From assembly GCA_964371035.1 (NCBI GenBank), contig CAYJLG010000054.1, positions 1 to 12,024 of the forward strand: 12,024 nucleotides of DNA, written 5' to 3'. Position 1 is the stretch's first letter. Each line of letters begins with the position of its first letter. The DNA is from UBA1535 sp964371035 (GTDB lineage Bacteria > Bacillota > Clostridia > Tissierellales > Sedimentibacteraceae). Shown here one piece after another: positions 7,834 through 12,024 of this stretch. A model generated the notes under the pieces. The model saw nothing but the letters and a program-made list of their open reading frames with translations. It was not told the origin of the DNA and ran no database searches. A program made the translations under genes and the position numbers.

Positions 7834-7864
7834 AATCTTTCTCCTTATGATTGTTTATATAGCC

Positions 7865-7882
7865 AAACGGAATTTTCCGTTT
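7865..7882. repeat. Inverted repeat in the lyase-to-dctP spacer
   Basis: AAACGGAA (7865-7872) and TTCCGTTT (7875-7882) form a perfect 8-bp inverted repeat with a two-base centre, four bases past the lyase stop codon. It could fold as a hairpin with six pairs and a larger loop, or act as a binding site. There is no T tract, so it should not block transcription into the transporter genes. Confidence 0.5.
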
Positions 7883-7886
7883 AAAC

Positions 7887-8795
7887 TCATTGATAGCAGC
7901 GGTCGCCAGTTATTCTTATGTGATGACCGCTAAAGTTTCCGTCAATTTTTTTTGCGGAAAACTTCGCAATTTCTAAAAGTTTTTCAAAATCTATTCCGGT
8001 TTTGTAACCCATGCCATTAAGCATATAGACAAAATCTTCGGTAGATGTGTTGCCCGAAGCACCTGGGAAAAACGGACAACCTCCAAGACCACAAACAGAA
8101 ACTTCAACCTTTTCGATGCCGCAGTTTAAAGCTGTGAGTGAGTTTAGCATTCCCATGTTTCTCGTGTCGTGGATGTGCACCCGAAAATCTGCATCTTGAA
8201 ATCTATCCAAAATCAACCGCAAACGATTTTCTATTAAATCGGGGGTTGCAATTCCGTTGCTGTCGCAAAGGTTAAAACTTTTTAAACCTATTTCAATTCC
8301 TTTGTCGATATGTTTTAAAATATGGTCGTTTGAAAGAGGTCCTTCAAAAGCACAACCAAACGCCATTGCAACATCCCACGTGAAAGATATGTCTGGATAA
8401 TTTTTTATGATATCCTTTAGTTCAGCAACAGAACTGTCCACAGTTTTCTTAACGTTTGACATGTTGTGGCTTTCGCTTGCCGAAGTTACAAAAGAAAGAT
8501 GTTTAATCCCACATTCCGCACCGATTTCAACCCCTTTTCGATTGGCTGCCAAAGCATATATCAAAACATCGGTGTCTTTATATTTTTTGACACATGTCGT
8601 CACCACCTGTTTTGCATCGGAAAGTTGGGGAACAGCTTTTGGGTTCATGAAAGAACTGCATTGAATGTTTTTTATGCCCGAAGAGATTAATCCGTCAATT
8701 ATCGTAAGCTTTGTATCAGTGGGGATAAACTTCGATACATTTTGAAAACCATCTCGAGGACCCACTTCAAAGATCTGAACTTGTTTTTTCACCAT
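7887..8795 (-). CDS. HMG-CoA lyase family protein
   Basis: The protein has 302 residues, the normal length for bacterial hydroxymethylglutaryl-CoA lyases, with an HMGL-like TIM barrel. The catalytic set is complete: R14 and D15 in EVGPRDG, H207 and H209 in VHIHDT (metal ligands with D15), the catalytic cysteine C240 in CGLGGCPF, and N249 in GASGN. Family members split HMG-CoA into acetyl-CoA and acetoacetate with a divalent metal; relatives cleave other 3-hydroxyacyl-CoAs. The ATG at 8793-8795 is chosen because the conserved first strand begins there; upstream codons in this frame overlap the dehydrogenase gene. It starts two bases after the dehydrogenase stop with no good ribosome binding site, so translation is probably coupled. 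The likely role is to cleave the CoA thioester made by the adjacent dehydrogenase. No CoA ligase or transferase is in the window. Confidence 0.85.
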   Translation of the reverse strand: MVKKQVQIFEVGPRDGFQNVSKFIPTDTKLTIIDGLISSGIKNIQCSSFMNPKAVPQLSDAKQVVTTCVKKYKDTDVLIYALAANRKGVEIGAECGIKHLSFVTSASESHNMSNVKKTVDSSVAELKDIIKNYPDISFTWDVAMAFGCAFEGPLSNDHILKHIDKGIEIGLKSFNLCDSNGIATPDLIENRLRLILDRFQDADFRVHIHDTRNMGMLNSLTALNCGIEKVEVSVCGLGGCPFFPGASGNTSTEDFVYMLNGMGYKTGIDFEKLLEIAKFSAKKIDGNFSGHHIRITGDRCYQ

Positions 8796-8797
8796 CA

Positions 8798-10204
8798 CTA
8801 CAGCACCACATTGTCTAGCAGGTCTTGGTATATCTCGGAATCTGGTGCCGGCTTTCGGTTGATTGGGTACGACAACCATGTGTTATTGAAATAGTGTTTT
8901 TGACAAATGTTTTCCGAAACAATGTTTCCGCCCCATGTTCCACAACCGAGCGAAAACGTGTTCGCAAGGCCGTTGTGCCATGCGCCCGAGTTAGACATGC
9001 TGTGTGGTTGGCGCACCATAACTTTTGTTGTGTATGTATTAAGCGCAAGTTGCATTATATGCTCTTCATTAGTGCTGTGTATTCCACAGGAGTGCCCAAG
9101 CCCCGAACCTCGTTGTATTCCGTTGACAAGTTCAATAGCTTCGCTGAACTCATCATAGCGATAGACGGCCAAAACCACCGAGATTTTTTCCCTTGAAAAG
9201 TTATGTTGTTCGCCATATTCGGTTTGTTCAACCATTATAAATCTATCATTTTCGCCAATTTGAAAACCAGCAAGTTGTGCAATATGTTGGGCAGGTTTTG
9301 CCACTATCTCACGAGAGATATGTTTTCCGTCCGGCCACATCGCTTTTTCAAGTGCTTTTTTTTGGTCTTGGTCTACAAGATAACCGCCGTATTGTTTTAA
9401 TAGAGACAACAATTCGTCATACATCCTACCTTTTATGACTAGAGAATTTTCGGCAGAACATCCCGAAGCCCAGTCGTTTGTTTTGCTTATAGCTATTTTT
9501 TCGGCAACATCTTGCAAATTTGCAGTTTCGTCAACAACAATAACTGCGTTTCCCGCACCGACACCATATGACGGTTTACCTGAACTGTATGCAGAACGCA
9601 CCATGTCTCCACTGCCTGTTGCCATTGTCAAATCGCTCTGCTTCATCAGTTCGTTTGCAAGAGGTATGTTCGCACGTTCAAGACAGATAAAAAGGTCTGC
9701 CGGGGCTCCATTTTTTTCAAGAACGTTTCTCATGATTTCTACAACGTAGCTTGTGGTTTTTATCGTCGCTGGGTGTGGGCTGAAAACCACAGCATTTCTA
9801 GCACGCAATCCCAAAACTCCTTTAAAAACCGGCGTTCCCTCGGGGTTGGTGCTTGGAATTAATGCGGCAATTACACCTATTGGCTTTGCAATTCGCACAA
9901 TTCCTTTTTCGGGCAGCTTCTCGATGACACCAACGGTTTTTTGCTGCAATGCTTCGTATAAAATAGCGGGCATCTTTGCGGTTAGCTTGCTCATCTTGCT
10001 GTCCACACGACCCATGTTGGATTCTTTGAGTGCCATTTCGGCGATAACTCGTGCCGTTTCCGGGCGAGAAAGAGTATATACAATCGCAGCGGCAAGTTCA
10101 TCTACTTTACGTTGTGAAAAGCTTTCGGCTATTTTCTGGGCATTTCGAGCACGTTTTAGCACATTTGAAATCTCTTGCTGTGGTGTCAATATAGTTTCTG
10201 TCAT
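8798..10204 (-). CDS. CoA-acylating aldehyde dehydrogenase (EutE/SucD/SauS-like)
   Basis: The 468-residue protein resembles the acylating branch of aldehyde dehydrogenases, which convert an aldehyde, CoA and NAD(P)+ to an acyl-CoA. Visible features are PSTNPEGTP (117-125, with conserved Asn120), the nucleotide-binding TGSGD (196-200), GVGAGNAVIVVD (214-225), and the probable catalytic C249 in ASGCSAENS, placed like the cysteine of acylating enzymes. GCGTWGGNIVSEN near the C-terminus is shared with AdhE-type and sulfoacetaldehyde dehydrogenases. The start is the ATG at 10202-10204, with GGGGGA (10211-10216) six bases upstream; a TTG one codon earlier is possible. The gene is 76 bases after the regulator and two bases before the lyase. 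The exact aldehyde is unknown. Sulfoacetaldehyde, succinate semialdehyde or mevaldate would each need a different partner set; only the lyase next to it favours mevaldate. Confidence 0.87.
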   Translation of the reverse strand: MTETILTPQQEISNVLKRARNAQKIAESFSQRKVDELAAAIVYTLSRPETARVIAEMALKESNMGRVDSKMSKLTAKMPAILYEALQQKTVGVIEKLPEKGIVRIAKPIGVIAALIPSTNPEGTPVFKGVLGLRARNAVVFSPHPATIKTTSYVVEIMRNVLEKNGAPADLFICLERANIPLANELMKQSDLTMATGSGDMVRSAYSSGKPSYGVGAGNAVIVVDETANLQDVAEKIAISKTNDWASGCSAENSLVIKGRMYDELLSLLKQYGGYLVDQDQKKALEKAMWPDGKHISREIVAKPAQHIAQLAGFQIGENDRFIMVEQTEYGEQHNFSREKISVVLAVYRYDEFSEAIELVNGIQRGSGLGHSCGIHSTNEEHIMQLALNTYTTKVMVRQPHSMSNSGAWHNGLANTFSLGCGTWGGNIVSENICQKHYFNNTWLSYPINRKPAPDSEIYQDLLDNVVL

Positions 10205-10280
10205 CAAAAATCCCCCATATAGTTAAATTTAGTCACATGCAAAACACATGGAGTGAAAAAGTGCGTTTTACACTTGTCTG
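10205..10280 (-). other. Spacer between regulator and dehydrogenase, with weak hairpin
   Basis: After the regulator stop, the minus strand carries a 5- to 6-bp stem, AAGTG with CACTT (plus-strand positions 10271-10275 and 10259-10263), followed by a short T run. It could be a weak or partial terminator that lowers expression of the downstream genes relative to the regulator. The hexamer CACATG occurs twice, at 10234-10239 and 10245-10250, 11 bases apart. I see no confident promoter here, so the downstream genes probably share the regulator's transcript. Confidence 0.3.
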
Positions 10281-10943
10281 TTAATTAATTGAAATATCAG
10301 AATATAAAGCATTCCTTGTGTTTATACGGTGCTCCCTCGCAAGCTCGGAAGCTGTTTGTTTATCTTTTCTTATCAAGGCATCAAGTTGTTTGCGATGATG
10401 CAGGTTTGATACTTCTCGAAATCCTTTGTTGCTTTCGGCTCGATACCAACTCGCAAGACCTAGATTCGCCACGAGTTGGTTGCGGTGTTTATTTATAAAA
10501 GAATTTCCTGAAAGAACAACGATTCCACTATGATATTGTTCATCGGCATCAAGCCACTCTCTTGCTTGCGAACTTGACATTAAATTCTCCATCTTTTCAA
10601 CAGTATCTTCAAGATGTTCAATGTCATTTAATGTTATTTTTCCAAGCAACATCTTTTCTACACATATGTACATCGCCATACTTTCAAGAGCTGCGGCTTC
10701 TTCATAGCACATTATGACCTCTTCACGTGAAATTGCTTGAACGAAAGCCCCACGATTGTGCACAAAATCTACCAACCCATCTCTTTCCAAACGACGTATC
10801 GCTTCCCTGATTGGGGTTCGACTCACGCCACAACGTTCGGCAAGGGCGGTTTCAACCAACTGTTGCCTTGGAAGAAGTTCGCGTTCTGCAATCATATGCT
10901 TAATAGTTTGATATGCTTTTTCTGAATTGGATAAATTCTGCAT
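10281..10943 (-). CDS. GntR-family transcriptional regulator, FadR/FCD subfamily
   Basis: The 220-residue protein has an N-terminal winged helix: LVETALAERCGVSRTPIREA is the classic GntR recognition helix region (about 29-48), followed by RRLERDGLV and the wing NRGAFV. The rest is an all-helical FCD ligand domain. Its metal and ligand residues are visible as D134 and H138 (DEQYH), a His in SNLHHRKQL (182/183) and H205 in REHRIN. Such proteins usually repress adjacent catabolic genes and release DNA on binding an organic acid. The start at 10943 is chosen because GGAGAG lies about 10 bases upstream; an ATG at 10970 has no ribosome binding site. It is the first gene of the cluster and most likely its local regulator. 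A matching operator lies in its promoter. Confidence 0.92.
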   Translation of the reverse strand: MQNLSNSEKAYQTIKHMIAERELLPRQQLVETALAERCGVSRTPIREAIRRLERDGLVDFVHNRGAFVQAISREEVIMCYEEAAALESMAMYICVEKMLLGKITLNDIEHLEDTVEKMENLMSSSQAREWLDADEQYHSGIVVLSGNSFINKHRNQLVANLGLASWYRAESNKGFREVSNLHHRKQLDALIRKDKQTASELAREHRINTRNALYSDISIN

Positions 10944-11041
10944 TTTTTCTTTGCTCTCCCCACTTTTCATTAATATAATAAAAATATCATATTAATCAAA
11001 TAGCGGTCAACTATAATACGATTGGTAAATCATAGGATGTA

Positions 11042-11063
11042 TTGTATACAATTCTGTATGCAA
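11042..11063 (-). promoter_or_regulatory. Probable GntR/FadR-type operator, tandem
   Basis: A perfect 12-base palindrome, ATTGTATACAAT (11041-11052), holds the TNGTNNNACNA-like core seen at FadR-subfamily operators. A degenerate copy, CTGTATGCAA (11054-11063), lies 12 bases away. Both sit just downstream of the -10 box, around the expected transcription start. A bound repressor would block the start or early elongation. The neighbouring regulator gene is the obvious candidate to bind here. Confidence 0.6.
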
Positions 11064-11065
11064 CT

Positions 11066-11094
11066 ATTATAGCCATAAAAAACTTTTTATTCAA
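11066..11094 (-). promoter_or_regulatory. Consensus promoter of the regulator-dehydrogenase-lyase-TRAP cluster
   Basis: Read on the minus strand: TTGAAT (11089-11094), 17 bases, then a perfect TATAAT (11066-11071). Transcription would start near 11059, leaving a leader of about 115 bases before the regulator start at 10943. It is the best promoter match on the minus strand in the window. The leader has no visible terminator or riboswitch-like fold. Confidence 0.75.
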
Positions 11095-11165
11095 TCGGCA
11101 AAAATTCCAATGTTTTTTGCAATATTTTGTCGAAAAAGTATAGTTGTGGTGAATTTGGTCAGATT

Positions 11166-11493
11166 TATAACTGATGCTTAATAGAATTCCATTTATTACT
11201 AACGCTATAAAAAGAGCTATTTTAGTTCGGTTCGGCAATTCATTTTTGTTGTTTACAACTGCTCCCGTAAAAAAGAAAAGCGGAAGTATAATCGCTTCCG
11301 CTAAAACTTCATATATTATGTTTAATCAAACAAACTGGCTTGCGATGTTAAATCCATAGTCGGACGGCAGTCCCGAGAGAAGAAACATTCTAACCGTGGT
11401 GTACAGCATGGGAAAAAAGCCCATGAGGAGCAGGGCAAAGTATAGCTTGTAGTTTAGTTAATTTAGTTCGGCTATAATGTTTTTGCTAGACAT
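11166..11493 (-). pseudogene. MATE-family efflux transporter remnant with two in-frame stops
   Basis: Read on the minus strand from ATG 11491-11493, one frame gives an MSSKNIIAELN start, then a TAA stop (11458-11460), then 43 codons beginning LNYKLYFALLLMGF and ending GFNIASQFV. A TGA (11326-11328) follows where the family has a Trp, and then LNIIYEVLAEAIILPLFFF and a further membrane segment ending near ISYK. The order (first helix, LPSD..GFNIASQ.VW, IYEV..EAIILPLFF) matches the N-terminal quarter of MATE transporters, which are about 440 residues long. After about 11166 the resemblance stops, so three quarters of the gene are missing. TGA is unlikely to encode Trp here, because all intact genes use TGG and two end in TGA. 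The hairpin at 11279-11302 is codon sequence, not a terminator. It is probably decayed and truncated by rearrangement; the exact breakpoint is uncertain. Confidence 0.75.
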
Positions 11494-11621
11494 AAATTTT
11501 TCTCATTATGTAATTTTCTGAGTTGTCGCTCGGCATACCCCAAAACTACAGTTTCAATAATTCCGAGTTCTTTTCCGCAAATAGGACAATTCATATTTAT
11601 AAGCTTTTTTATCTTCAACAT
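11472..11621 (-). CDS. Small CxxC (zinc-ribbon-like) hypothetical protein, 49 aa
   Basis: An ATG at 11619-11621 lies five bases after GGAGGG (11627-11632), one of the best ribosome binding sites in the window. It opens a 49-residue protein, MLKIKKLINMNCPICGKELG and onward, with a single CPIC pair at residues 12-15 and a basic helix-like tail (AERQLRKLHNEK). One more Cys (residue 44) lies near the end, so a complete four-Cys zinc site is absent. The gene is 30 bases after the upstream hypothetical gene and overlaps the first 22 bases of the MATE remnant in another frame. It may be genuine or itself a truncated N-terminus whose rest was lost. I do not recognise a family. Confidence 0.5.
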   Translation of the reverse strand: MLKIKKLINMNCPICGKELGIIETVVLGYAERQLRKLHNEKNLCLAKTL

Positions 11622-11651
11622 CTTTTCCCTCCGACATTAGTAATAAACCTC

Positions 11652-12023
11652 TTAATAAACAGCGAAATATAAATTTTCACTATTAAAATCACCGAAAGCT
11701 TTTGTAATATCAGCTTGAATTTCGGTTGAACTTTTTAACAACTCAATAAAGTTTAATATTATATTCTTATCTATATGATATTCTTTATTTGTTTCAACAC
11801 AACTCAGATTACTATTAGATTTTATATTTAATTCATGGTTATATAGTTCAAGTCTTCTATTGTTTTTAACATAAAACGGGGTTAATAAATATTCATCGTC
11901 GTCATCGTCAAAACAGATCTTTTTATCGGATTTAATTAAAGTAGTTTCAAAATCGTTTAGATTATATAAAATTTCGGTAATGGTTATCTGTTTTGTATTA
12001 ATTAGAATTTTATTAAAATTCAT
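11652..12023 (-). CDS. A/T-rich hypothetical protein (123 aa visible, may extend past window)
   Basis: I do not recognise it. The visible 123 residues are rich in Asn, Ile, Lys and Leu, have no signal peptide or membrane helix, and carry a run of five Asp (CFDDDDDEY, about residues 37-45). The ATG at 12021-12023 is one base from the window edge, so no ribosome binding site can be checked and the gene may start further upstream. Its base composition is clearly more A/T-rich than the catabolic cluster, which may mean a different origin. The next gene starts 30 bases on, so the two may be co-transcribed. Confidence 0.55.
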   Translation of the reverse strand: MNFNKILINTKQITITEILYNLNDFETTLIKSDKKICFDDDDDEYLLTPFYVKNNRRLELYNHELNIKSNSNLSCVETNKEYHIDKNIILNFIELLKSSTEIQADITKAFGDFNSENLYFAVY

Positions 12024-12024
12024 T

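Noticed and set aside
8796..8879. A longer N-terminus for the lyase beginning at 8879
   Set aside because: The extra 28 residues lie within the dehydrogenase gene, and the HMGL-family first strand begins right after the ATG at 8795.
11262..11302. Hairpin AGCGGAAG/CTTCCGCT followed on the minus strand by a T-rich run, resembling an intrinsic terminator
   Set aside because: It falls inside the MATE reading frame (codons for LAEAIILPLFFF), so the stem and T run are explained by coding sequence.
11326..11328. TGA read as Trp (alternative genetic code), which would partly restore the MATE gene
   Set aside because: All intact proteins here use TGG for Trp, and the lyase and large permease genes end in TGA at family-normal lengths. 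A second stop (TAA) also breaks the frame. A nonsense mutation is simpler.
11174..11359. A 61-residue plus-strand open frame
   Set aside because: It is antisense to the MATE remnant, which explains the sequence. It has no ribosome binding site.

Overview
The window looks like a piece of a draft genome, quite possibly a metagenome-assembled one, from a low-to-moderate GC Gram-positive-type bacterium (Bacillota, probably Clostridia). The reasons are strong GGAGG-type ribosome binding sites, A/T-rich intergenic spacers, a tRNA gene with an encoded CCA end, a TTG start, a lipoprotein-type binding protein, and the family resemblance of the proteins. The lineage is inferred; no marker gene is present. 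The genetic code appears standard: tryptophans are TGG and TGA is used as a stop. A run of exactly 100 N (3130-3229) is an assembly gap of unknown true length.

Left part, plus strand (1-3129): the end of an SGNH/GDSL hydrolase with a Pro/Thr-rich tail, a four-helix hypothetical membrane protein, a YcdX-type PHP phosphatase that starts at TTG, a tRNA-Ala(GGC) with a consensus promoter and a strong terminator, and an EamA/DMT exporter cut by the gap.

Centre, minus strand (11094 down to 3287): one long, tightly packed cluster. In transcription order it holds a FadR-type GntR regulator, a CoA-acylating aldehyde dehydrogenase, an HMG-CoA-lyase family enzyme, a complete TRAP transporter (lipoprotein binding protein, small permease, large permease) and a cytoplasmic DUF5060-type glycoside hydrolase. 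A consensus promoter (TTGAAT, 17 bp, TATAAT) lies upstream of the regulator. Just downstream of its -10 box is a perfect palindrome, ATTGTATACAAT, with a degenerate second copy, which fits GntR/FadR operators and suggests autoregulation. My working model is that the TRAP system imports an organic acid, the dehydrogenase converts an aldehyde intermediate to a CoA thioester, and the lyase cleaves that thioester. If the acyl group is hydroxymethylglutaryl, mevaldate would go to HMG-CoA and then to acetyl-CoA plus acetoacetate. This is inference, and the step that makes the aldehyde is not in the window.

Right edge, minus strand (11166-12024): the N-terminal quarter of a MATE-family transporter, disabled by two in-frame stops and a lost 3' part. 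Its remnant ends beside the cluster promoter. Upstream of it are a 49-residue CxxC protein and an A/T-rich hypothetical protein at the window edge. This stretch looks like a rearrangement boundary.
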